From Alistipes megaguti (GTDB lineage Bacteria; Bacteroidota; Bacteroidia; Bacteroidales; Rikenellaceae), in the NCBI RefSeq assembly GCF_900604385.1, contig NZ_LR027382.1:2643001-2707000 (forward strand): DNA of 64,000 nt. Reading direction: 5' to 3'. Positions 8,457-16,589 of this stretch are shown piece by piece. The position numbers and the translations under genes are program-made. The notes beneath the pieces were generated by a model. It ran no database searches. It was not told where the DNA came from and was given only the letters and a program-made list of their open reading frames with translations. The number at the start of each line of letters is the position of its first letter. The stretch's first letter is position 1.

Positions 8457-11400
8457 TTAGAAGGTTATACTCAAACGTAAGGAATAGCTCCGCTGCGGCG
8501 GTACGGTGCGCGATCCCAGCTCCAGCTGTTCCGGGTCACGACCCTGCAGGTCCTTGGATTTGATTACGAACACGTTCCCGGCGTCGAAGCTGATGCTGGC
8601 GCCCTTGATGTAGATCTTTCTCAGCAGCTCGGGGTTGAAGTCGTAGCGCAGCGACATGGAGCGGCAGCGCAGGTAGTTGCCCGAAACCACACGCAGGTCG
8701 CTCTTGTTGTACATGTCCCACATGTTGTTGGCGTAACGGTACAGGACATCGTTGTCGCGGATCTGGAGATCCTCCTGCGAAAGCACGGGAATGTTGGTGA
8801 AGTTCTCGTCGCCGGGCTTTCTCCAACGGTTGACGAACTCGCTGGACATGTTCTGGTCCGGATTCGGCAGCGACTGTCCGGCCGACTCGTAGAGGTCGTT
8901 CAGACGCACCTTGTTGCCGAGGCTGAACGAGAAGAGGCAGTTGAACGTCAGACGCTTGAAGCGGACGTAGGTCGAGATACCTCCGGTCAGATCCGGATCG
9001 CGCTTGCCGCTGTAGGCGAATACGCGGTCGAAGGCCTCCTGCTGCGAGTGAACCAGGGCATTGCCCTCCCCATCCTTCTGCTCGGTGCCGAAGAAGGTGG
9101 GATAACCTTCGCTGTTGAGCTTGTTGAAACGGTAGGAGTAGAAGCTGTTCAGGGCCGAACCGTTGACAACGAGCGAACCGCTGATGAAGTCGCTCCAGGT
9201 GATGGACTGGTCCTCACCGGCATTGAGCACCTTGTTGTAGTTCTTACCCGTGTTGAGCGAGATGTGCCACGTCCAGTCCTTGGTCTGAACCGGTACGAAC
9301 GATACGGACATGTCCCAACCCTTGTTCAGCACGTCGCCCTCGTTGATGGCCACGTAGTCGGCTCCGGTCGAGGGGGCCAGGGTCTTCTGGATGACCTGAT
9401 CCTTACCCTTCTTGTAGTAGTAGTCGAACGAACCGTAGATGCGGTTGTTGAACAGGGCGAAATCAACGGCCAGGTTGTACGAGTCGGTCTTTTCCCAGCG
9501 CAGCTTCGTGTTGGGGTATTTCGACAGCAGGGCGATGTATTCCTGCGTCATGGCGTCCAGCGAGCCGAGCGAGGTGATCAGATTGGGCACCTGGTCCGGG
9601 TGGACGTTACCCTGGATACCGTACGATCCGCGGATCGACAGGTCGTTGAAGACGCTGTAGAGCGGCTTGAAGAATTTCTCGTTGGCGATGTTCCAGCGGC
9701 CCGAAACCGACCAGATGGGCAGGAAGCGTACGCTGGGGTCCTGACCGAACTTGTTCGAACCGTCGGTACGGATGTTGAAATTGAAGATGTAGCGGCTGTC
9801 GTAGGCGTAGGTGGCCGTCGCATAGAACGAGAGGACGTTGTCCTTCGTATCGCGGATCACGTCGGGATGGTTCCGGATGAGTTTGGCATAGGCGGGCCAC
9901 TGCGTCGGGTCGATGTCGACGAATTTCTTGCCTCGGTCGGGCAGATAACCGTACTGGGTGCTCTTCACGCCGTCGTATTTCGACGAGCGGACCTCGTGAC
10001 CCAGGTTGGCCGAGAGTTCGTGCTTGCCGAAGTTCTTGAACAGCGATACGCTGTTTCGCCACGTGTAGGTGCTGTTGGAGGTCGTTTCGCTGATGAGTTC
10101 ACCGCCGTAGGGCAGCGACTGCTCCCGGGCGTATTTCGCATCCTCTTCCGGCAGCGGGATGATGCTTCCGTAGGGAAGTCCGCGCATTTGCGAGACATAG
10201 TAACTCTGGTCGTCGGCCCAGGTCTGCTGCTCGTTGATGTTGCGCGAGAGGCCCAGAACGGTCGAATATCTGATCCACGAGGCGATGTCCCAATCGAGGT
10301 TGACGTTCAGCGCCACGCTGCTGTTGGTGTTGTTGTATCCGCCGTGGTCGATTTCGTTCAGGATGTTGTAGGGAAGTTTGGCGCCTTCGTAGCCGAGGCC
10401 TTCGGTGTAGAACGAGCGGGACCCGTCGGGGTTGTAGAGCGGAATGGCGCGCGAGGTGTTGTAGGCGTACTGATACATGTCCACGGAGGTGTGGGGACGC
10501 TCCGTCTCGGACATCGATCCCGACAGCTTGAAGCCCACCTTCAGCGTGCGGGCCAGCTGCGTGTTGAGTTTGATCATGGCCGTGTAGCGGTCCACATCCT
10601 CGCCGATGGTCACACTTTGATCGTTGGCATAACCGCCCGAGAAGTAGTAGTCGCTCTTGTCGTTACCGCCCGAAACCGAGATCGAGTGCTGATGGCTGAA
10701 CGAGGTGCGGAAGAGTTCGCCGTACCAGTCCGTGTTGTTGGTCCGCAGGGTGTTGACCTGGGCCAGGAACTCCGGATAGGTGATTTCGCGGTTCCACAGT
10801 TTTCGCAGAGCACCCTCGTAGCCCACATCCAGGGCGGTCGAGGAGGAGAATTCCAGACCCCGCTCCTGCATTTCGATCGACATGTCGATTCGGTCGGCGG
10901 AGTTCATGCGGAACATCTTGTTGTAGGTCGGAGGCGTGGTGACGGTCAGCGTCGTGGTGTAGTTGACCTGGGGGGCACCCTTGGTACCCTTCTTGGTCGT
11001 GACCACGATCACGCCGTTGGCGGCCTTGATACCGTAGATGGCCGTGGCGGAGGCATCCTTCAGAATGTCGACCCGTTCGATGTCCTCGGGGTTGATCGAC
11101 CCGATGGCGTTACCGATCAGGTTCACGTAGTCGGGGCTGTTCAGCTCTTCGGCCGAGATGTTGACCGGCTCTTCGAGGATGATTCCGTCGAGCACCCAGA
11201 CCGGTTCGCGGTTACCGGTGATGGAGCTGTGTCCGCGGATGCGGATCTTCGGAGCGGCACCCGGAGTCGAGGTCATGCCCGTGACGGCCACACCCGGCAG
11301 ACGGCCCACCAGCATGCGGTCGAGCGATATCTGGGCACCACCCACCAGGTCGCTGCCCTTGATCGAGACAATGGAACTGGAGAGCTGCCGTTTGTCGATC

Positions 11401-11798
11401 TCCTGGTAACCGGTCACCACGACTTCATCGACGCTTTCGGCATTTTCCTCCATGACAACCCGGAGCGGAAGGTTGTTTTTGTAGGGGATCTCCTGTCGCT
11501 TCATACCCAGCATGGAGAATACCAGAATCGCATTCTTGTTGTCCAGAATGTCGAGTTCGTACTTGCCGCTGGCATCGGTGGTCGTACCGATATTGGTCCC
11601 CTTGACAATGATGGCCACACCGGCCATGGGTTTCCCGTTTTGGTCGACGACCGTACCGTTAGCTACTGCCGGGTCCTTGCTCTGAGCAAAGCCGGACAAA
11701 TTCACCATCGTCAGGGCAAAAATTCCCCCCCCCACGACCAGCATCATACCTATGCGCCGGCATACGGACGAGATGAATTCCACACACGCTTTCTTCAT
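8457..11798 (-). CDS. SusC/RagA family TonB-dependent transporter
   Basis: A 1113-residue outer-membrane receptor. It has a long signal peptide (about residues 1-39), a carboxypeptidase-regulatory-like beta domain (about 45-120), a TonB-box-like DEVVVTGYQE near residue 130, a plug domain (about 135-270, with the typical AIYGIKAANGVIVVTTKKG) and a beta-barrel ending in an aromatic residue (RLSITF). No STN domain is present, so sigma-factor signalling is not expected. It is first in a four-gene operon with SusD, the metallopeptidase-like lipoprotein and the zinc protease. Odd point: its signal-peptide codons contain a run of nine G (11725-11733), currently in frame. Confidence 0.96.
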   Translation of the reverse strand: MKKACVEFISSVCRRIGMMLVVGGGIFALTMVNLSGFAQSKDPAVANGTVVDQNGKPMAGVAIIVKGTNIGTTTDASGKYELDILDNKNAILVFSMLGMKRQEIPYKNNLPLRVVMEENAESVDEVVVTGYQEIDKRQLSSSIVSIKGSDLVGGAQISLDRMLVGRLPGVAVTGMTSTPGAAPKIRIRGHSSITGNREPVWVLDGIILEEPVNISAEELNSPDYVNLIGNAIGSINPEDIERVDILKDASATAIYGIKAANGVIVVTTKKGTKGAPQVNYTTTLTVTTPPTYNKMFRMNSADRIDMSIEMQERGLEFSSSTALDVGYEGALRKLWNREITYPEFLAQVNTLRTNNTDWYGELFRTSFSHQHSISVSGGNDKSDYYFSGGYANDQSVTIGEDVDRYTAMIKLNTQLARTLKVGFKLSGSMSETERPHTSVDMYQYAYNTSRAIPLYNPDGSRSFYTEGLGYEGAKLPYNILNEIDHGGYNNTNSSVALNVNLDWDIASWIRYSTVLGLSRNINEQQTWADDQSYYVSQMRGLPYGSIIPLPEEDAKYAREQSLPYGGELISETTSNSTYTWRNSVSLFKNFGKHELSANLGHEVRSSKYDGVKSTQYGYLPDRGKKFVDIDPTQWPAYAKLIRNHPDVIRDTKDNVLSFYATATYAYDSRYIFNFNIRTDGSNKFGQDPSVRFLPIWSVSGRWNIANEKFFKPLYSVFNDLSIRGSYGIQGNVHPDQVPNLITSLGSLDAMTQEYIALLSKYPNTKLRWEKTDSYNLAVDFALFNNRIYGSFDYYYKKGKDQVIQKTLAPSTGADYVAINEGDVLNKGWDMSVSFVPVQTKDWTWHISLNTGKNYNKVLNAGEDQSITWSDFISGSLVVNGSALNSFYSYRFNKLNSEGYPTFFGTEQKDGEGNALVHSQQEAFDRVFAYSGKRDPDLTGGISTYVRFKRLTFNCLFSFSLGNKVRLNDLYESAGQSLPNPDQNMSSEFVNRWRKPGDENFTNIPVLSQEDLQIRDNDVLYRYANNMWDMYNKSDLRVVSGNYLRCRSMSLRYDFNPELLRKIYIKGASISFDAGNVFVIKSKDLQGRDPEQLELGSRTVPPQRSYSLRLSITF
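11725..11733 (-). repeat. G9 run inside the SusC signal-peptide codons
   Basis: On the coding strand nine G span the Val-Gly-Gly-Gly codons at about residues 22-25. With nine G the frame is open. Any change not divisible by three would truncate the receptor within the signal peptide. Confidence 0.9.
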
Positions 11799-12201
11799 TG
11801 TCTTTCGTTTTTAGTTAGTGGAAAAATGTTTCAAATGGCAGATATTTTAAGGATGTGTATAATAAAAGGAAGAGATGTACCGCGTACGCTTACGGTATAT
11901 CTTTTTTCAAATCCGGCATGTGGGGCCGGATTTATGTGGCAGGGGTTTATTTATAAGGAGCGATGATCACTCGCCAGAGGGAGTCGAGTGAGGAATGGAC
12001 CTGACACTCCTGTCCGGGCTTGTGTCCGGAGAAGACGAAGCAACCTGTATGGTTCTTCGGCAAAACTGAGTGTAAAACGTTCTGCAACAAATAAGGCATA
12101 GAGTAGTGAGGTGTTGTTCGTTTGCATTCGGTTGAGAACTTTTCCCGATAAAACCGTCACGGTTGGGAGAAGTGATCTCTCCGTCAAATGGTGTCGTGCA
12201 A

Positions 12202-12209
12202 CAAATATA
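12202..12209 (-). promoter_or_regulatory. Candidate -7 element for the SusC operon, about 400-base leader
   Basis: TATATTTG on the minus strand fits TAnnTTTG and lies in an AT-rich patch. No closer match to the element was found before the susC ATG at 11798, so a leader of about 400 bases is implied. The -33 element is not clear. Confidence 0.45.
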
Positions 12210-12640
12210 GTGAAATATATCTAAAAAAAAAGATGCAATGTAAAAAAACGGTAAAAAAATGTTCAAATCTGCTTCAATATGGAGTTCTCGGGCCTTTGCG
12301 GCCTGTCCGTGCCAGCATGTGTAATGAGCCGGACCCGGTGGCTGCCGGCGACGTACGCCCGGGAGCTTATGCCTGCACTGACGTTAAGGGTAAATCCCGT
12401 CCGTGAGTATTTGCGGCAGACCGACGGGCGGAAAAACCGCATGCGGAGCCGTATTTCGGTTATCTGTCGCGTGACCGGATATTCGGATTGCACTCTTTCT
12501 ACGCATAATGTGCTGTTATTCAATGTGCTGTGTCGTTTCTTCGAACCGGTCTGATGTCCGTGCGCATCTCGTCCCCGATCCCGTCGGACAAGGAAACTCC
12601 CCTCTTTGGCGGACAATGTTAGCGTATAAAATACAGTTAG

Positions 12641-12672
12641 TTTGGAAATCGCCTGACAAAGAGATAACTTTG
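12641..12672 (+). promoter_or_regulatory. Xylose operon promoter (TTTG, 20-base spacer, TAACTTTG)
   Basis: TTTG at 12641-12644 and TAACTTTG at 12665-12672 are separated by 20 bases, the expected spacing for the Bacteroidota vegetative promoter. The start codon follows 28 bases later. Confidence 0.75.
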
Positions 12673-12678
12673 TATACA
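12671..12678. promoter_or_regulatory. TGTATACA palindrome at the xylose promoter, possible operator
   Basis: A perfect 8-bp palindrome overlaps the end of the -7 element. A related GTAT-AAA-ATAC palindrome lies at 12624-12634, just upstream of the -33 element. Binding by the adjacent Nudix-type regulator is inferred from position only. Confidence 0.35.
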
Positions 12679-12700
12679 ACCTGCTAAAAAACTGCCAGTT

Positions 12701-13447
12701 ATGAGCATTCAGATGAACCAGTCGTTGTCGGTTGACTGTGCGGTCTTCGGGTTCAACGGCAAGGCCCTCAAGGTGCTGCTGATCGAACGCCGCTATTACA
12801 AGCCCGACTCGCATCTCGATCCGTTGAAACTGCCCGGAGCGATGATTCTCGAAAACGAGACGCTGCCCGAAGCGGCCTACCGGGTTTTGGAGGAGGCAAC
12901 GGGACTCCGCAATGTCTATTTGAAACAGATGGAGATCTTCTCCGATCCGAAGCGAGTGAGCGGCGAAGAGCTCGAGTGGATCAACCGTTATCACGGGATA
13001 CAGAGTGAGCGGGTGGTGACGGTGGGTTACTATGCCCTGGTGAAGCTCGACAGCCGCACGATCGCCTATACGACGGCCAAAGGTGCGCAATGGGTCGATG
13101 TGGATGCGATCCAGCGGTTGGCCATGGATCATAAGCAGATTCTTTCGGCCGCCCTGCGGCACCTGTGCCGCGAGATGCTGCAGTCGCCGGTGGCCTTCGA
13201 GCTGCTGCCGCGCAAATTCACGATTCGGGCGCTGCAGAATCTCTACAGCGCCGTGTTGGGCATCGAGATCGACAACCGCAATTTTCGGAAGAAGATTCTG
13301 GCCTCGGGTTTTCTGACCCCCACCTCGGAGAAGGAACAGGGAGTGGCGCACAAGCCGGCTCAATACTATACCTTCAATAAGAATGCCTACAAGAAGGCCG
13401 TCAAGGAGAAGCTGAAACTGGGATTCATCAACAACTGGAAATATTGA
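12701..13447 (+). CDS. xylR: Nudix-fold transcriptional regulator of xylose use (XylR/AraR type)
   Basis: A 248-residue protein. The N-terminal Nudix domain (about 8-140) has a degenerate Nudix box, LPGAMILENETLPEA then YRVLEEATGL: the first catalytic Glu of the REUxEE core is Val and the last is Ala, so hydrolase activity is unlikely. The C-terminal domain (about 160-248) is winged-helix-like (ELLPRKFTIRALQNLY, then NFRKKILASGFL), as in the NrtR-type regulators that control arabinose and xylose operons in Bacteroides. It is the first gene of the xylose operon, so it probably senses a xylose-related ligand and regulates its own promoter. The ATG at 12701 fits the promoter. Confidence 0.85.
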   Translation: MSIQMNQSLSVDCAVFGFNGKALKVLLIERRYYKPDSHLDPLKLPGAMILENETLPEAAYRVLEEATGLRNVYLKQMEIFSDPKRVSGEELEWINRYHGIQSERVVTVGYYALVKLDSRTIAYTTAKGAQWVDVDAIQRLAMDHKQILSAALRHLCREMLQSPVAFELLPRKFTIRALQNLYSAVLGIEIDNRNFRKKILASGFLTPTSEKEQGVAHKPAQYYTFNKNAYKKAVKEKLKLGFINNWKY

Positions 13448-13539
13448 TCGGAGGCGTCATCGGCCGATGAGCGGACGGGGCGCTGAGGCGGGACGGCACG
13501 AATGCCGACCGCGATACGGAAACAACGGAACGGACTGTC

Positions 13540-15024
13540 ATGAAAAGTTTGGGAATCGATATCGGCTCGTCATCGGTAAAGGTGTCGCTGCTGGAGATTG
13601 AGACGGGCGAGTGTGTGGCTTCGGCCGCGAACCCCGCGCAGGAGATGCCCATCGAGGCCATGCAGGCGGGTTGGGCCGAACCGGATCCCGAGATGTGGTG
13701 GCACTACGTCTGCGAGGGGATCCGTCAGATCGGCGCCAGGCATCCGCTGCGCGAGGTCGTTGCGGTGGGCATCACCTATCAGATGCACGGGCTGGTGTGC
13801 CTCGACCGGGAGGGGCACCCGCTTCGCAAGTCGATCATCTGGTGCGATTCGCGGGCCGTCGGAATCGGCGAGGAGGCGCTCGAAGGGATCGGCCGCGACC
13901 GCTGCCTGAGTCATACGCTCAATTCGCCGGGCAACTTCACGGCCTCGAAACTGGCCTGGGTCAAGCGTCACGAACCCGAACTCTTCGCGCGGATCGACCG
14001 TTTCGTGCTGCCGGGCGACTACATCGCCTACCGTCTTTCGGGACACCTGTCGACAAGCATCAGCGGACTCTCGGAGCAGATCCTCTGGGACTTCAAGGAG
14101 GATCGTCGGGCGGATTTCGTGGCCGACTGGTACGGCATTCCGCACGCGATGATTCCCGAAGCTGGTCCGTCGATCGGCGTGCAGTGCGAGACCGACGCCG
14201 CGACGGAGCGGCTGCTGGGCATTCCGGCCGGGACTCCGATCTCGTATCGCGCAGGCGACCAGCCGAACAACGCCTTTTCGCTCAATGTGCTCGAGGCGGG
14301 CGAAGTGGCCGCCACGGGGGGTACGAGCGGTGTGGTCTACGGTGTGACGGATCTGCCGAAGGCCGATCCGCAGTCGCGCGTCAATACCTTCGTGCACGTC
14401 AACCATACGCCTGAAAAACCCCGCTACGGGATTCTGCTCTGCATCAACGGTACGGGGATCATGAACTCGTGGCTGCGGCGTCACGTGGTGCAGCAGCGGC
14501 TCGACTACGAGGAGATGAACCGGCTTGCGGCGAGTGTTCCGGCCGGATCGGAGGGCGTTGTGGTGCTTCCCTTCGGCAACGGCGCCGAGCGAGTGCTTGG
14601 CAACCGGACGACGGGAGCCGCCATCCTCGGGCTCGACCTGAACCGCCACACGACGGCCCACCTGTTGCGTGCCGCGCAGGAGGGCATCGCCTGCTCGTTC
14701 CGCTACGGAATCGACATCATGCGCACGTTGGGCCTCAGGCCGGACGTGATCCGTGCCGGAGCGGCCAATCTTTTTCTTTCGCCGCTTTTCCGGCAGACGC
14801 TGTCGACCCTGGCCGGAGCGCGTATCGAACTCTTCAATACGGACGGAGCGCTGGGTGCGGCCCGCGGCGCGGCGCTCGGAGCCGGATATTACCGCACGCG
14901 CGAGGAGGCTTTTGCCTCGTTGCGGCGGCGGGAGACGATCGAGCCCGTCGAGGCCGACCGGGAGGCTCTGGAGACGACCTATCGCGCCTGGAAGGCCGCC
15001 GTCGATATGAAACTCAACAAATAG
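13540..15024 (+). CDS. xylB: Xylulokinase
   Basis: A 494-residue FGGY-family sugar kinase that phosphorylates D-xylulose with ATP to xylulose-5-phosphate. It shows the N-terminal phosphate motif GIDIGSSSVKVSLLEI, the substrate region ITYQMHGLVCLD (the QMHG of xylulokinases), PGNFTASKLAWV, and the nucleotide-fold motif ATGGTSGVVYGV in the second domain. Length is standard. It lies 92 bases after the regulator and 25 bases before xylose isomerase, which supports the xylulose specificity over other FGGY kinases. Confidence 0.95.
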   Translation: MKSLGIDIGSSSVKVSLLEIETGECVASAANPAQEMPIEAMQAGWAEPDPEMWWHYVCEGIRQIGARHPLREVVAVGITYQMHGLVCLDREGHPLRKSIIWCDSRAVGIGEEALEGIGRDRCLSHTLNSPGNFTASKLAWVKRHEPELFARIDRFVLPGDYIAYRLSGHLSTSISGLSEQILWDFKEDRRADFVADWYGIPHAMIPEAGPSIGVQCETDAATERLLGIPAGTPISYRAGDQPNNAFSLNVLEAGEVAATGGTSGVVYGVTDLPKADPQSRVNTFVHVNHTPEKPRYGILLCINGTGIMNSWLRRHVVQQRLDYEEMNRLAASVPAGSEGVVVLPFGNGAERVLGNRTTGAAILGLDLNRHTTAHLLRAAQEGIACSFRYGIDIMRTLGLRPDVIRAGAANLFLSPLFRQTLSTLAGARIELFNTDGALGAARGAALGAGYYRTREEAFASLRRRETIEPVEADREALETTYRAWKAAVDMKLNK

Positions 15025-15049
15025 GAGTAAACGATAAAACACCTGAACA

Positions 15050-16363
15050 ATGGCAACAAAAAGTTATTTTCCCACGGTGGGAAAGATCCCCTTTGAGGGC
15101 AAGGATTCGAAGAATCCGATGGCATTCCACTACTATGAACCCGAGCGAGTCGTCCGCGGCCGCAAGATGAAGGACTGGTTCCGCTTCTCGATGGCATGGT
15201 GGCATACGCTCTGCGCCGAGGGCAGCGATCAGTTCGGCGTCGGCACGAAGAAGTTCCCGTGGAACGAGGCGCAGGATCCCATCGAGCGGGCCAAGGCCAA
15301 GATGGATGCCGGCTTCGAGTTCATGCAGAAGATGGGCATCGAGTACTACTGCTTCCACGATGTGGATCTGGTCGACGAAGCCGCCACGGCCGAGGAGTAT
15401 GAGAAGAATTTGAAGGTGATGGTCGCCTATGCCAAGCAGAAGCAGACCGAGACGGGCATCAAGCTGCTCTGGGGTACGGCCAACGTCTTCGGCCACGCCC
15501 GCTACATGAACGGCGCCTCGACGAACCCCGACTTTGACGCCGCGGCGCGCGCGATGCTGCAGATCAAGAACGCCATCGACGCGACGATCGAGCTGGGTGG
15601 CGACTGCTACGTCTTCTGGGGCGGCCGCGAGGGCTACATGTCGCTGCTGAACACGGATATGAAGCGCGAGAAGGAGCACATGGCGACGATGCTGCGCATG
15701 GCGCGGGACTACGCCCGTTCGAAGGGCTTCAAGGGTACGTTCCTCATCGAGCCGAAGCCCATGGAGCCGATGAAGCACCAGTACGACGTCGATACGGAGA
15801 CGGTGATCGGCTTCCTGCGCGCCCACGGCCTGGACAAGGATTTCAAGGTCAACATCGAGGTGAACCACGCCACGCTGGCCGGCCACACATTCGAACACGA
15901 ACTGCAGTGCGCCGTCGACGCCGGCATGCTCGGGTCGATCGACGCCAATCGCGGCGACTACCAGAACGGCTGGGACACGGACCAGTTCCCGATCGACCTC
16001 TACGAGCTGGTGCAGGCCATGATGGTCATTCTGCGCGGCGGCGGTCTGCAGGGCGGCGGCACGAACTTCGACGCCAAGACGCGCCGCAACTCGACCGACC
16101 TGGAGGATATCTTCATCGCCCATATTTCGGGTATGGATACCATGGCGCGGGCGCTGCTGATTGCGGCCGACATCCTCGACCACTCGCCCTACGAGAAGAT
16201 GCTCAAGGAGCGTTACGCTTCGTATGATTCGGGCGAGGGCAAGGCCTTCGAGGAGGGCCGTCTCACGCTGGAGCAGGTGGCTGAGTATGCCCGCACGCAC
16301 GAACCCGTGCAGCGCAGCGGCCATCAGGAGCTCTACGAGACGCTCATCAACCTTTATATCTGA
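15050..16363 (+). CDS. xylA: Xylose isomerase
   Basis: A 437-residue class II xylose isomerase (TIM barrel, two divalent metals) that converts D-xylose to D-xylulose. Signatures seen include YYCFHDVDLVDE with the catalytic His, LLWGTANVFGHARYMNGAST, FWGGREGY, the metal-ligand strand FLIEPKPMEPMKHQYD, and NIEVNHATLAGHTFEHEL. It is cytoplasmic with no signal peptide. It is preceded by xylB and followed after 226 bases by the transporter. Length and motifs are those of intact active enzymes. Confidence 0.97.
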   Translation: MATKSYFPTVGKIPFEGKDSKNPMAFHYYEPERVVRGRKMKDWFRFSMAWWHTLCAEGSDQFGVGTKKFPWNEAQDPIERAKAKMDAGFEFMQKMGIEYYCFHDVDLVDEAATAEEYEKNLKVMVAYAKQKQTETGIKLLWGTANVFGHARYMNGASTNPDFDAAARAMLQIKNAIDATIELGGDCYVFWGGREGYMSLLNTDMKREKEHMATMLRMARDYARSKGFKGTFLIEPKPMEPMKHQYDVDTETVIGFLRAHGLDKDFKVNIEVNHATLAGHTFEHELQCAVDAGMLGSIDANRGDYQNGWDTDQFPIDLYELVQAMMVILRGGGLQGGGTNFDAKTRRNSTDLEDIFIAHISGMDTMARALLIAADILDHSPYEKMLKERYASYDSGEGKAFEEGRLTLEQVAEYARTHEPVQRSGHQELYETLINLYI

Positions 16364-16589
16364 TTCCGAGTGGATCCGAACCGTCGGATTCCCGTTTGAT
16401 GAACGGAATGCACCCTTCGTCGACAGCCGCGACCGGCAGTCGGCGGAGGGAGCTCCGTTTCCGGAAACGGGCCTCGACGAACCTCTTGCCGGTCGTTCCG
16501 ATTCATGGCGGAATCCCTGCGGACGATTTGCGTAAAGGCCTGCGGCCATCCCCGGGCCCTCCTCCTGAAAACAACCTAAAACCCCTTAT

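Larger units (their letters stand above)
11799..12700. other. Long intergenic region between divergent susC and the xylose regulator
   Basis: About 900 bases without a convincing gene. It holds a minus-strand -7 element far from susC (12202-12209), an AT-rich patch around 12200-12265, and the xylose operon promoter at the right end. The part nearest susC contains a 9-bp stem with a 7-base loop (11909-11917 with 11925-11933), which would lie in the susC leader. The part at about 12280-12600 is GC-rich with short open frames of no recognisable content and may be decayed coding DNA. Confidence 0.6.

Noticed and set aside
9048..11966. 972-codon open frame on the plus strand
   Set aside because: It lies antisense to susC and contains only the mirrored codon pattern; no domain, signal peptide or promoter. 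The susC protein is unmistakable.
12279..12554. 91-codon open frame in the long intergenic region
   Set aside because: Composition is irregular, no start signal or family resemblance; may be decayed DNA but cannot be supported as a gene.
13570..15042. 490-codon open frame on the minus strand
   Set aside because: Mirror of xylB; the plus-strand kinase motifs decide the matter.
16364..16589. Gap between xylA and the transporter gene
   Set aside because: Checked for a promoter, terminator or small gene; only an ATCCGA/TCGGAT inverted repeat near 16373 without a T tail was found.
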